Below, piece by piece: positions 23,890-32,444 of a stretch of 39,347 nt of DNA. Within the stretch, counting starts at the first letter, position 1; each line of letters opens with the position of its first letter. This DNA comes from Candidatus Poribacteria bacterium. GTDB lineage: Bacteria; Poribacteria; WGA-4E; WGA-3G. The stretch spans positions 1 to 39,347 of the forward strand of contig JAPPBX010000046.1 in NCBI GenBank assembly GCA_026702755.1, read 5' to 3'. The position numbers and the translations under genes were made by a program. The notes beneath the pieces are model-generated. The model saw only the letters and a list, made by a program, of their open reading frames with translations, was not told the DNA's origin and searched no databases.

Positions 23890-24753
23890 ATGAAACATAG
23901 CAAAACTATCAACGCATTTTTTTACCTCGCCTGTCTTATAAGTCTGTCGTTCTTTCTCAGCTGCGGAGATACAGAGGACACAGAGGAGACAATTGACTCT
24001 ATTTTCAATCCTTTCCTTGACGAACCCGATGAACAATGGCTACAGTTGGAAGACGAAGATTGGGAAAAATTGAAAGATGAGAATTGGGTAAGGTTGACGG
24101 ACGAAGAAGTTAAGGAGCTCATGACCCTTGATATTCCACAAGACTGGGGCTTTAATACGGAAGCTCGCGTATCCCAAAAGTATCACCACGCCACTCTCTT
24201 CCAAAGGTTCGGAGACATCCCACAGGTGCGCTTCATCGTTGAGTTTGAGCGGATGGAGATAAGTGGGATTGTAACACTTGCGCTTGCTAAGCAAATCGCT
24301 GCTCATGCTGAAGCAACATATTTTATCACTCCAAATGCTGTCACTCGCCGTTCGCTTGAAGAGACCAGAAACCTGCTAAGACGTGTAGAAGAACAGGAAG
24401 CACTTCGTTTATTGGATCAGTTGAGAATAGAAGATCCTGAGGCTTGGCTAAAAGGCATGCGTGCTGTGCTCATTGAAAGGCATGGAGACATCCGAGAGGT
24501 GGACACCAGTATCGATTTTTTTCGGAAATTGGAATTGGGGTTACCAAGAACAAACCGTGACTGCAACACTTATATTAAGGTACACGAAACGCTCTTCAGT
24601 CGTTCTGAGAATTTTTTCCCTTATGCATTCTATGCTATGCTTGAAGCTGTGAATCAGATAGGACGTTTGGGGTCGCTCCGCAGGCTTGAAAAATATCGAG
24701 AGGCAAGAGAAAAGGGCATTTCGTTCTATGATATAGACTGGGATGATGAGTAG
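23890..24753 (+). CDS. Lipoprotein of unknown function with internal duplication
   Basis: I chose the ATG at 23890 (287 residues), preceded by AAAGGGG and starting a signal peptide with a lipobox FLSC (Cys25), over a TTG 69 bp upstream. After the Cys comes an acidic linker, then three short repeats of the form W-x-x-L-x-D-E (residues about 51-77). Two segments are similar and look duplicated: ATLFQRFGDIPQVRFIVEF and AVLIERHGDIREVDTSIDFF. No known family is recognised. It lies divergent from purB and convergent with the protease fusion, so it is a single-gene unit. The product should be lipid-anchored in the inner or outer membrane. Confidence 0.75.
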   Translation: MKHSKTINAFFYLACLISLSFFLSCGDTEDTEETIDSIFNPFLDEPDEQWLQLEDEDWEKLKDENWVRLTDEEVKELMTLDIPQDWGFNTEARVSQKYHHATLFQRFGDIPQVRFIVEFERMEISGIVTLALAKQIAAHAEATYFITPNAVTRRSLEETRNLLRRVEEQEALRLLDQLRIEDPEAWLKGMRAVLIERHGDIREVDTSIDFFRKLELGLPRTNRDCNTYIKVHETLFSRSENFFPYAFYAMLEAVNQIGRLGSLRRLEKYREAREKGISFYDIDWDDE

Positions 24754-24885
24754 CACGCAATTTTTGAGTTGAACCAATTTAGAATCCAAGATGGCACCTA
24801 CCAGTTACTTATATAATCAGGGTGAATCCAAGAAGCGCGCCTACCTGTAGAGGTCTACAAGTCTTTATATTCACTACAACCCATT

Positions 24886-27291
24886 TCACTCGGAAGTGTC
24901 AGATGACGGGGTCGCTTCGGTATCCTGCTGAGATGGCGCGCTTTTTGCACAACGAAATCCGAGCCAACTGTTTGTGTTTGTAGGTGTATCATCGCCGCGA
25001 CTTGCCGCATGCGCAGGTCGAGGCGTATTCCAAGAACCGCCGCGTGACACGCGCTCCGTTTGAACGCTCATGAAGTTTTCCATCAATGCTTTAGTATCGG
25101 GAACACCAGCGATCGGATTTTTCTTCGGAGAATTTTTATAAAAGTTTTTGTCAAACTGATCCAAGCAGTGTTCCCATACGTTCCCACCCATGTCGTGCAG
25201 ACCGTATCCGTTCGGTAAATAACTGCCGACAGGCGAGGTATTTCGTCCATAATACCCGTAGTTTGCTTTACCTGGGTCCCGAGAATCTCCCCATACATAG
25301 CGTTCACCTGCTGTGCCACCGCGTGCCGCTTTCTCCCATTCCGCCTCTGTGGGAAGCCGCTTGCCTTTCCACTTTGCATAAGCCATCGCTGCGTACCAGC
25401 TCACATAGACGACAGGGTGATTGGCTTTTCCATCGGGATAGTCGTTCTCAGTCCAATGTTTTAAGTAGTTACCGTTATGGTATTCGCTGGGGATATTTTT
25501 TTTGCTCCACTCTGGGTTGGCATCAACGAACGCCTTGAATTGGGCATTTGTTACCTCATAAGGATCAATATAAAACGCGTCAAGATAGACGGTGTGTATA
25601 GGTGTCGCGTACATGCATTCCTTGCTACCCATCTGAAACTCGCCTGCAGGAATTTTCACCATTTCGGTAGCAGCTTTTTCCAATTCCTGTGCCGATAAAG
25701 TGCCGTGCCCTAAACATTGCATCGCTCGCGTGAAGTCTATTTCCGCTGCTTCACGTTGTCCAAGTCTCTCTTTTGTTTTCCCACGATTCTCATAGGCTTC
25801 GGTGAAATCAGATTTGTATTCTATGGCTGTATTAAAATTTTCTATTGCGTTGTTATACTCACCAAGCACCTTTTTTGTAACACCACGAGTGTAATAGGCG
25901 AAAGCGTTATCTGGTTTTAGTTGAAGTGCTTTATCACTGTCCGCGATCGCTGCGTAATAGTGTTTCTGTGCTTCAGCGGCTTTTCGTCGTTCCATTTTTA
26001 GTTGCCCGAGAAGGTACTTCGTCCATCCGCGTCCATTGTAATTTGAGCTATCGTTCGGGTCTAACGTAATGGCTTTAATGTAGTCTTTTATCGCCGCTTG
26101 ATACTGTTTTTGGGCTTTGCTAAATTCTCCTTGTTTCATGTTCAATTGTCCAAGAAAGTGCTTCACCTGTCCGCGCCCGTTGTAATTCGTATTATCGTCT
26201 GAATCTAACTTGATGGCTGTGGTATAATCTTCTATCGCCGCTTGATACTGTTTTTGGGCTTCTGTTGTATTTCCTTGCTTGGCTTCATATTTACCATAGA
26301 GGGACCGCGCATATCCGCGCTCGTAGTAGTTTTCATCATCTTCAGAATCTAATTTGATGGCTTTGGTGTGGCTCCTTATCGCTGCTTGATGCTGTCTCCG
26401 AGCTTTAGCGATGTTCCTCTCGTATTTACCTATAGCTTCAGCGTAGTAGGACATTACATACCCGCGCACCCTGTAGGTGTAAGCAAACTCTGGATCCAAT
26501 TTAACGGATTTATTGAGTTCAAATATCGCCCCTCTATCGTCATTGTCAAAAAATTTGTGTTGTCCTCGAGCGTAATAGGTATAGGCACGTATACGTTTTT
26601 GCTTATACCACTTCGTCAACGGTTCAATTTGGTCGGATTGAGAGAGCAGTGTTTTAAGCGCGTCTGAAGGGACAGCGTAACTGTAGAAATCACTCACGCG
26701 GGAACTGATGCCGATGACTTCGCCTCTATCGTTTAGGATAGGACCGCCGCTGTTCCCTTTGACAGTGTCTGCTGTTGTTTGTATCCATATATCTTTATAT
26801 CGGTTGTTCCATACGATTCCCTCCGTTAGTTTGTATTCTCCACCGCCGGGATAGCCTATGGCGTAAACAGTCTCACCTTTCGTAACGGTGCCACTATTAC
26901 CGAGAGGGAGCGGTACACCTTCGCCTGCGATTTTTAAAATGACGAGATCGTTTTCTATATCAAATGCAGCGACCCCTTCAACAGCCCAGATTGTTTCATT
27001 GTCGCTGAGTTTTACGAAGATAACACCGGGACTTGAAACAACGTGCATGTTCGTCACAATCTTATCAGGCTCCACAAAAAAACCACTCCCTGCCCCGATG
27101 CTCCACCAATTTATACTTTTGGGCAGACTACCACTTGTAATACGGACTACAGAAGCTTTTCCTTTCTCGGTTGCGATGTCTGCCGTCAGCGTTGGAAGTT
27201 TTTCCGAAAGGTTTTGCTGGGGTGTCCGCGCCCCTAAAAGGAAAATCACTAAAGCGAAAAGACAGAATAAACATTTTTTGTTATATTTCAT
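24886..27291 (-). CDS. Trypsin-like (HtrA-type) protease - TPR - FGE-sulfatase fusion
   Basis: I chose the ATG at 27291 (801 residues, M-K-Y-N-K-K-C-L-F...), which gives a clean signal peptide. The frame extends to a GTG at 27426 with 45 extra residues of poor character. Order of domains: serine protease (about 30-215) with triad His83 (TNMHVV), Asp115 (DIENDLVIL) and Ser181 (VKGNSGGPI); about six TPR units (about 235-560), some stretched with repeats such as Q-K-Q-Y-Q-A-A-I-x-D-Y; and a C-terminal formylglycine-generating-enzyme/SUMF1-like domain (MVKIPAGEFQMGS, DPYEVTNAQFKAF, RLPTEAEWEKAARGG, MGGNVWEHCLD, SRGGSWNTPRP, LGFRCAKS). The protein should be exported. FGE-like domains of this kind often bind rather than oxidise; the pairing suggests a multidomain surface or periplasmic factor. 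Confidence 0.88.
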   Translation of the reverse strand: MKYNKKCLFCLFALVIFLLGARTPQQNLSEKLPTLTADIATEKGKASVVRITSGSLPKSINWWSIGAGSGFFVEPDKIVTNMHVVSSPGVIFVKLSDNETIWAVEGVAAFDIENDLVILKIAGEGVPLPLGNSGTVTKGETVYAIGYPGGGEYKLTEGIVWNNRYKDIWIQTTADTVKGNSGGPILNDRGEVIGISSRVSDFYSYAVPSDALKTLLSQSDQIEPLTKWYKQKRIRAYTYYARGQHKFFDNDDRGAIFELNKSVKLDPEFAYTYRVRGYVMSYYAEAIGKYERNIAKARRQHQAAIRSHTKAIKLDSEDDENYYERGYARSLYGKYEAKQGNTTEAQKQYQAAIEDYTTAIKLDSDDNTNYNGRGQVKHFLGQLNMKQGEFSKAQKQYQAAIKDYIKAITLDPNDSSNYNGRGWTKYLLGQLKMERRKAAEAQKHYYAAIADSDKALQLKPDNAFAYYTRGVTKKVLGEYNNAIENFNTAIEYKSDFTEAYENRGKTKERLGQREAAEIDFTRAMQCLGHGTLSAQELEKAATEMVKIPAGEFQMGSKECMYATPIHTVYLDAFYIDPYEVTNAQFKAFVDANPEWSKKNIPSEYHNGNYLKHWTENDYPDGKANHPVVYVSWYAAMAYAKWKGKRLPTEAEWEKAARGGTAGERYVWGDSRDPGKANYGYYGRNTSPVGSYLPNGYGLHDMGGNVWEHCLDQFDKNFYKNSPKKNPIAGVPDTKALMENFMSVQTERVSRGGSWNTPRPAHAASRGDDTPTNTNSWLGFRCAKSAPSQQDTEATPSSDTSE

Positions 27292-27527
27292 GGGTGATAT
27301 ATCTCCGACCTCATTAGAAAATTTCAGCATCCGCTGAAAAATTTGATTTGTTCTAATACCTCTCGATATGCAAGGTTTCCTAACCTTGCCGGTCCATTTG
27401 GATATTTGCTGGTTTCCGTGTTTCACTGTAGGTTATACACCTTTTGTTTCACTGGGATTCGGGAATCTTCGGTAAAAATTCTCTTATATCGGTTATGCCC
27501 TGAATCTCGCGCTTTGTGAAGAAATAT

Positions 27528-27556
27528 TTGACATCCCCCGTGGAATATGGTATCAT
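27528..27556 (+). promoter_or_regulatory. Sigma-70 promoter for the ileS leader
   Basis: TTGACA (27528-27533), a 17-bp spacer and TATCAT (27551-27556) form a near-consensus promoter. Transcription would start near 27563, about 90 nt before the leader peptide ATG, and read through the attenuator into ileS. Confidence 0.75.
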
Positions 27557-27651
27557 AATTAGCAAGTACACGTTCTAAAACAAGTCTTCGCTAAGTCTGA
27601 CGAGGCTTACGTAGCATTTACAACGACCTCATACACCGTTCAAACCATATA

Positions 27652-27804
27652 ATGGACAGAAAATCGCTTACCACACTGACATCGCAAGATAAGGAATTTG
27701 TGCGCTACAACACCCCAAATCAAGACTGCCTTCGTGCTGTCACGGGTTTGCGCGCCATATCCATTATTATTATTATTGCTATTCGTCGTGCTGTGGTGGG
27801 TTAA
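27652..27804 (+). CDS. ileS leader peptide (isoleucine-rich)
   Basis: This 50-codon frame starts at ATG 27652 and ends at TAA 27802-27804. Its final part reads ATA TCC (ATT)x5 GCT ATT CGT CGT GCT GTG GTG GGT TAA, giving I-S-I-I-I-I-I-A-I-R-R-A-V-V-G. Seven of nine consecutive codons are Ile. It ends 33 nt before a strong terminator and lies upstream of isoleucyl-tRNA synthetase, as in classical leader-peptide attenuation. The ATG has no clear ribosome site. A GTG at 27700 preceded by AAGGA would give a 34-residue peptide and may be the real start. The product itself probably has no function; its translation is the sensor. Confidence 0.75.
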   Translation: MDRKSLTTLTSQDKEFVRYNTPNQDCLRAVTGLRAISIIIIIAIRRAVVG

Positions 27805-27844
27805 TCACGAACAGATAAGAAATTTCTATTACAACGCCCATCAC
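27793..27844 (+). promoter_or_regulatory. Antiterminator pairing in the ileS leader
   Basis: GTGGTGGG (27793-27800, the last Val-Val-Gly codons of the leader) can pair with CCCATCAC (27837-27844) over eight bases with one G-U. The second strand overlaps the 5' arm of the terminator (TCAC at 27841-27844), so the two structures exclude each other. A ribosome stalled at the Ile codons (27757-27783) leaves the first strand free; one that reaches the stop codon covers it. Confidence 0.65.
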
Positions 27845-27879
27845 TGAACAGACGATTTCAGTGAGGGTGTTTTTTTTTT
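27837..27879 (+). terminator. Rho-independent attenuator upstream of ileS
   Basis: TCACTGAA (27841-27848) and TTCAGTGA (27857-27864) form a perfect 8-bp stem with loop CAGACGAT. Flanking CCC/GGG can extend it around one bulged base. Ten T residues follow (27870-27879). It stands 120 bp before the ileS start, where it would stop transcription unless prevented. Confidence 0.9.
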
Positions 27880-27880
27880 A

Positions 27881-27920
27881 GAGTTTTCAGTTATCGGTTA
27901 TTGGTTTTCAGTTAAAGAGT
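27881..27920. repeat. Dispersed short repeat, copy 4
   Basis: Contains GTTTTCAGTTATCGGTTATT then GGTTTTCAGTTAA, in the opposite orientation to the copy at 3592-3629. It fills the space between the attenuator and ileS. Confidence 0.6.
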
Positions 27921-27998
27921 CACTCTGTCATTGCCGAATTAAATTTTTGACTTCACACTGAACACACAATTTAAGTTAGGATCATGAGGGAATTTCGT

Positions 27999-30900
27999 AT
28001 GTTTGGAGAAGTATCATCTCAATTCACGTTTGCTGAAAAGGAAAAACAGATCTTAGAGTTCTGGCGTGAAAATGACATCTTTCAGAAGAGTATGGAGATG
28101 TATAAAGACGCACCGTCGTTCGTTTTTCTGGAGGGACCGCCGTTTGCGAATGCACCTCCCGGTGTGCATCACGTCCTGGCACGCGTCATGAAAGATGCCG
28201 TCTGTCGCTACAAGACTATGACGGGGCATTACGTCCACCGTAAAGCGGGCTGGGATACGCACGGACTTCCGGTTGAATATCAGGTTGAAAAGCAGCTCAA
28301 CATTACAAACAAAGCAGAACTGGAAGCCTACGGCGTTCAAAACTTTATCGAAAAGTGTAAGGAAAACGTCTTCCAATACGAGCGGGATTGGCGGCAGATG
28401 ACGGAACGCATCGGATTCTGGGTCAACTTAGATGATGCCTATATCACGTTGTCCAACGATTACATTGAAAGTGTCTGGTGGGTGCTCCGACAAGCGTGGG
28501 ACAAGGAACTGCTCTATCAAGGACATAAGGTGCAGCCGTATTGCTATCGGTGCGGTACAACCTTAGCAAGCCACGAAGTCGCGCTCGGTTACCAAGAGGT
28601 TGCCGATCCGTCTATCTTTGTCCGCTTCCGGCTGAAACACAAGGAGAATGCTTACCTGCTCGTCTGGACGACGACACCATGGACCTTACCTTCTAACGTG
28701 GCTGTTGCTGTGGGTGAGGATTACGATTACGTTGCCGTTGAAGAAGGTAACGGACAGCACCTCATCCTCGCAAAGGAATGCATACCGAGCTTATTCGGCG
28801 ATGAATCTCCGCAGGTTGTCGAAAACTATAAGGGGAGCGACCTCCAAGCGTGGGAATACGAACCCTTGTTTGATAGCGGGCAGCATCGGGAAAAATCACA
28901 CTACATTGTCACTGGTGATTTTGTAACGACGACAGAGGGAAGCGGTTTGGTTCACATCGCCCCCGCCTTCGGACAAGATGACTACGAGATCGGGCAAAAA
29001 TACAACCTGCCGCTCGTGCAACTGGTAGGTCCCGATGGCAAATTTGTTTCAGCGGTGAAAGAGCCGTGGGCAGGCGAATACGTCAAGGATGCTGATCCGA
29101 AAATCATCGAAAACTTGGATGGACGTGGACTGTTGTTCAAGGCTGCCGAATATACGCACCAATATCCGTTCTGTTGGCGGTGCGATACCCCGTTGCTCTA
29201 TTACGCACGCGAATCGTGGTTTATCCGAACGACCGCCATCCGAGAACAGATGCACCAGAATAATCAGCAAATCAACTGGTACCCGGAGCATATTAAAAAC
29301 GGACGCTTCGGCAATTGGCTGGAAAATAATATTGACTGGGGATTGAGCCGTGAACGTTATTGGGGAACACCCTTGCCGGTCTGGGTGTGTGACGACTGCG
29401 GGCATCAGCATTGTGTCGGAAGTATCGCCGAATTGAAAGAACTCGGTACGGATGTGCCGGATGATATTGAACTCCACCGTCCTTATGTGGACGACGTTGC
29501 TCTCGTCTGCAGCGAATGTAGCGGCACGATGTATCGTGTGGAAGACGTAATTGATTGCTGGTTTGACTCCGGTTGTGCGCACACAGCACAGTGGCACTAC
29601 CCCTTTGAAAACAAGGAGATGTTGGAGCAGGCGTATCCGGCAGATTTCATCTCTGAAGCCATCGATCAGACACGAGGATGGTTCTATAGCCTCTTGGCAA
29701 CCGGCACACTTCTCTATGATAAACCGGCTTACAAAAACTGCCTCTGCCTTGAACTCATTATGGGACCCGACGGTCAGAAGATGAGTAAGAGTCGGGGGAA
29801 TACGGTGGATCCGTGGACAATTCTCAACAAGCAAGGTGCGGATGCGATGCGCTGGTATATGTTCACCGCAACTACACCGTGGACACCACGCGCTTTCACA
29901 CTTGACGGCATTGACGAGGCGTTGAAAAAGTTCATGGGGACTCTCCAGAACGTTTATAGTTTCTTCGTTATGTATGCCAATTTAGAGCAGGTCGATGTCT
30001 TGCAAGATGTACCGCCTGTCTCGGAACGTTCCACAGTGGACAAATGGATCCTGTCGCGTCTCCACACCCTCATTGACAATGTGCGCGATGAGATGGAAAA
30101 TTACCATCTCACGAATGCCCCACGTGCCATCGAGGCGTTTGTGGACGACCTCAGCAACTGGTACGTCCGTCGTTCCCGCGACCGCTTCTGGGGCGCGGAA
30201 GCCGGACCCGACAAGCATGCCGCTTATGCCACGCTTTATGAAGTGCTTGTAACCATTGCGAAACTCTCCGCGCCTTTCGTTCCATTTTTGGCGGACGAAC
30301 TCTATCGCAATTTGGTATGTTCGCTGGATGTCGAGGCACCCCTGAGTGTTCATCTTGCGGAATATCCGGTTGCGGATGCCGCGCTCAGAGATGTTCAGTT
30401 GGAAACCGATATGGCTTTCACTCGCGATGTGATCAGCATGGGACACGCTGCACGCAACCGTTCCGGCATCAAGACGCGCCAACCCCTTGCGGAGCTTACG
30501 CTTGGTGGACTCTCCGAGGCAGAGAAAGCAACCGTTGAGCGTTTAGCGGAGCTCGTCCACGATGAACTCAATGTCAAAACGATCGGATTCACAGAGGACT
30601 TGGACGCTTTCGCGCAGGTGACGCTCAAACCCAACTTCAAGGTATTGGGACCCAAGTACGGTAAGGGCGTACAAGCCATCGCTAAAACACTCGCTGCTGG
30701 AGATGCAATAGCACTGAAGGCGGAGTTGGAAGCCGCTGGAAGCTTACAGGTTGAGGCATCGGGAGAGACGTATACCCTTGGGCAATCTGACGTTGAGGTC
30801 CAGACACAGAATCGGGAGGGGTTCTTTGTAGAGATGGATGCAAAGAAATTCGTTGCTTTGTCGACGGAATTGACGCACGAATTGACGCTTGAAGGCTTGG

Positions 30901-31145
30901 CGCGCGAGTTCGTCAATAAGATTCAGAATATGCGGAAGGAGGCTGATTTTAACGTCTCCGATCGGATCAAACTCAGCCTTGACACGACATCCCCACTTTT
31001 AGACGAGGCGTTTCAGGCGCATCAAGACTACATCCTCCGTGAAACGCTCACAACAGCGGTTGTAGACACGCCGGGTGAAAATGCCTTCATCCTCGCACAG
31101 AAACTCAACGGAGAACCCGCCACCTTGAGTGTTGAGCAGGTCTGA
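27999..31145 (+). CDS. ileS: Isoleucyl-tRNA synthetase
   Basis: This 1048-residue class I synthetase charges tRNA-Ile. I chose the ATG at 27999 because M-F-G-E-V-S matches the family N-terminus and GAGGG lies 8 nt upstream; an ATG at 27984 adds five residues. The catalytic Rossmann fold has GPPFANAPPGVHH at the HIGH position (GVHH, residues 55-58, instead of HxGH) and QKMSKSRGNTVDP (KMSKS at 594-598). RKAGWDTHGLPVE, the editing-domain phrase LVWTTTPWTLPSNVAV and DVIDCWFDSG are all typical. The extended C-terminal region and length fit the large (type 2, eukaryote-like) IleRS group, whose members tend to resist mupirocin. Expression appears governed by the leader attenuator at 27652-27879. Confidence 0.97.
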   Translation: MFGEVSSQFTFAEKEKQILEFWRENDIFQKSMEMYKDAPSFVFLEGPPFANAPPGVHHVLARVMKDAVCRYKTMTGHYVHRKAGWDTHGLPVEYQVEKQLNITNKAELEAYGVQNFIEKCKENVFQYERDWRQMTERIGFWVNLDDAYITLSNDYIESVWWVLRQAWDKELLYQGHKVQPYCYRCGTTLASHEVALGYQEVADPSIFVRFRLKHKENAYLLVWTTTPWTLPSNVAVAVGEDYDYVAVEEGNGQHLILAKECIPSLFGDESPQVVENYKGSDLQAWEYEPLFDSGQHREKSHYIVTGDFVTTTEGSGLVHIAPAFGQDDYEIGQKYNLPLVQLVGPDGKFVSAVKEPWAGEYVKDADPKIIENLDGRGLLFKAAEYTHQYPFCWRCDTPLLYYARESWFIRTTAIREQMHQNNQQINWYPEHIKNGRFGNWLENNIDWGLSRERYWGTPLPVWVCDDCGHQHCVGSIAELKELGTDVPDDIELHRPYVDDVALVCSECSGTMYRVEDVIDCWFDSGCAHTAQWHYPFENKEMLEQAYPADFISEAIDQTRGWFYSLLATGTLLYDKPAYKNCLCLELIMGPDGQKMSKSRGNTVDPWTILNKQGADAMRWYMFTATTPWTPRAFTLDGIDEALKKFMGTLQNVYSFFVMYANLEQVDVLQDVPPVSERSTVDKWILSRLHTLIDNVRDEMENYHLTNAPRAIEAFVDDLSNWYVRRSRDRFWGAEAGPDKHAAYATLYEVLVTIAKLSAPFVPFLADELYRNLVCSLDVEAPLSVHLAEYPVADAALRDVQLETDMAFTRDVISMGHAARNRSGIKTRQPLAELTLGGLSEAEKATVERLAELVHDELNVKTIGFTEDLDAFAQVTLKPNFKVLGPKYGKGVQAIAKTLAAGDAIALKAELEAAGSLQVEASGETYTLGQSDVEVQTQNREGFFVEMDAKKFVALSTELTHELTLEGLAREFVNKIQNMRKEADFNVSDRIKLSLDTTSPLLDEAFQAHQDYILRETLTTAVVDTPGENAFILAQKLNGEPATLSVEQV

Positions 31146-31241
31146 ATTTTTGAAGTATCAGTCTAACCAGACCCGCGAGGTATTATTTGATATTCTTTGC
31201 TGTGCAGCTGAGTGTTGTGAAGTGGGAAAATGCTACTATAT

Positions 31242-31300
31242 GCAAGTGGACTTGACAAATAGTTCTACCATAAGCAAGTAGACTTGACATATGGTAGAAC
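31242..31300. repeat. Direct and inverted repeats after ileS
   Basis: GCAAGTGGACTTGACAAAT (31242-31260) is repeated as GCAAGTAGACTTGACATAT (31274-31292). In addition GTTCTACCAT (31262-31271) and ATGGTAGAAC (31291-31300) are a perfect 10-bp inverted repeat. Both TTGACA words could serve as -35 boxes. The second inverted arm contains the ATG of a 45-codon frame, so an operator-like role is possible. Confidence 0.5.
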
Positions 31301-31428
31301 TACATGGTGAAAACTTTGTTGTAGCCCACGATGTGGATCGCTCTTTCACAGACAATTACAACGGCATCCAGGTTAAGTTTGTTAATTTGGACGAATTGGT
31401 TGCTGAAGTACACCTTCCCAAAACATAA
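31291..31428 (+). CDS. Small hypothetical protein (45 residues)
   Basis: The frame starts at ATG 31291 and stops at 31426-31428. It encodes M-V-E-L-H-G-E-N-F-V-V-A-H-D-V-D-R-S..., ending E-V-H-L-P-K-T. The composition is protein-like, mildly acidic and without membrane segments. There is no good ribosome site: the start lies inside an inverted repeat. It could be a small gene or the remnant of a longer one. No family is recognised. The rest of 31146-31577 holds repeats and a promoter but no other gene. Confidence 0.35.
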   Translation: MVELHGENFVVAHDVDRSFTDNYNGIQVKFVNLDELVAEVHLPKT

Positions 31429-31433
31429 AAAAC

Positions 31434-31462
31434 TTGCCTTAAAACCGAATTTTTGCTATAGT
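31434..31462 (+). promoter_or_regulatory. Extended -10 promoter for the molybdenum hydroxylase operon
   Basis: TTGCCT (31434-31439), a 17-bp spacer and TATAGT (31457-31462) preceded by TGC, giving an extended -10. The start point would be near 31469, about 110 nt before the FAD-subunit gene. A TATAAT also occurs at 31552-31557 but without a good -35. Confidence 0.6.
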
Positions 31463-31577
31463 AAGGTTTAAAATAGGTATCTTTAAAACTTATCTCATAA
31501 ACTGATTTCTGTGGCGGGGTCTCCGCGCCTCAGCCCCTTCTAAGTCCCAGTTATAATAATGAAAGGAGATTCCGGTC

Positions 31578-32444
31578 ATGCAAGATTTTTCTTATGTTTC
31601 CGCGCAAACGGTGCCGGAAGCCGTTGCTCTACTTGATGAAAAGGGAGAAAAGGCTCGCATTTTGGCGGGTGGGACCGACCTCATCGTTCAAGTCCGGGAA
31701 GCACGCCGAGACGTTGACTTGATGATTGATGTCAAATCCATTCCAGAGGTGAACGTCTTAAATTACGATGCTAACGTCGGCTTGACGCTCGGTGCCGCAG
31801 TCGAGTGTTATAAGATTTACGCCGTTGATGCTATTTGCGATGCTTATCCCGGTTTAGTCGATGCGACCAAAATTATCGGTGGCACCGCGATCCAAGGACG
31901 CGCTGGCGTTGGTGGTAATTTGTGTAATGCTTCACCCGCTGCGGATTGCATACCACCACTGATTGTGCTAAGTGCTACCTGTGTCATTGCCGGTCCAAAC
32001 GGCGAACGCGAATTACCTGTTGAACAATTCTGTACAGCTCCGGGGCAGACTGCTCTCGAAAAGGGTGAGATGCTTGTCTCTCTGAAGATACCAGCACCTG
32101 CAAGCAACTCGAGTTCCTTCTATCTCCGGTTTATCCCGCGCAATGAGATGGATATCGCTGTCGTTGGTGCCGGAGCATCTGTAACACTTGATGCTGCAAA
32201 ACGGACAATCGTTTCTGCCCGTATTGCACTCGCTGCTGTCGCGCCCACGCCGCTCTTTGCAGAAGAAGCAAGTGCGCTGCTTGTAGGTCGCGAGGTCTCT
32301 GATGAAGCAATCGACGAAGCCGCACAAGCTGCACAAGCGATCGCTCGTCCGATTAGTGATATGCGTGGTACTGCGGAGCAGCGAACTCATCTCGTCGGTG
32401 TGCTGACTCGGCGTGCACTCAACGGCGCAATCCAAAGAGTTTGA
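31578..32444 (+). CDS. Molybdenum hydroxylase FAD-binding subunit (CoxM/xanthine dehydrogenase type)
   Basis: The 288-residue protein is the medium subunit of an xanthine dehydrogenase/CO-dehydrogenase-family enzyme. It passes electrons from the iron-sulfur subunit to FAD. FAD-binding phrases are present: ARILAGGTDLIVQVREARR, GLTLGAAVECYKI and IGGTAIQGRAGVGGNLCNASPAAD. The C-terminal domain also fits (FIPRNEMDIAVVGAGASV). GGAG lies 9 nt before the ATG. It is the first gene of an M-S-L cluster (small subunit 103 bp later, large subunit 42 bp after that), the order found in coxMSL-type operons. The substrate cannot be told from this subunit. Confidence 0.92.
   Translation: MQDFSYVSAQTVPEAVALLDEKGEKARILAGGTDLIVQVREARRDVDLMIDVKSIPEVNVLNYDANVGLTLGAAVECYKIYAVDAICDAYPGLVDATKIIGGTAIQGRAGVGGNLCNASPAADCIPPLIVLSATCVIAGPNGERELPVEQFCTAPGQTALEKGEMLVSLKIPAPASNSSSFYLRFIPRNEMDIAVVGAGASVTLDAAKRTIVSARIALAAVAPTPLFAEEASALLVGREVSDEAIDEAAQAAQAIARPISDMRGTAEQRTHLVGVLTRRALNGAIQRV

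Noticed and set aside
27600-27900. T-box riboswitch upstream of ileS
   Set aside because: No AGGGTGGNACCGCG-type antiterminator sequence or specifier stem; the Ile-rich translated leader explains the terminator better.
29049-29834. 261-codon minus-strand frame
   Set aside because: Antisense to ileS within its conserved catalytic core.
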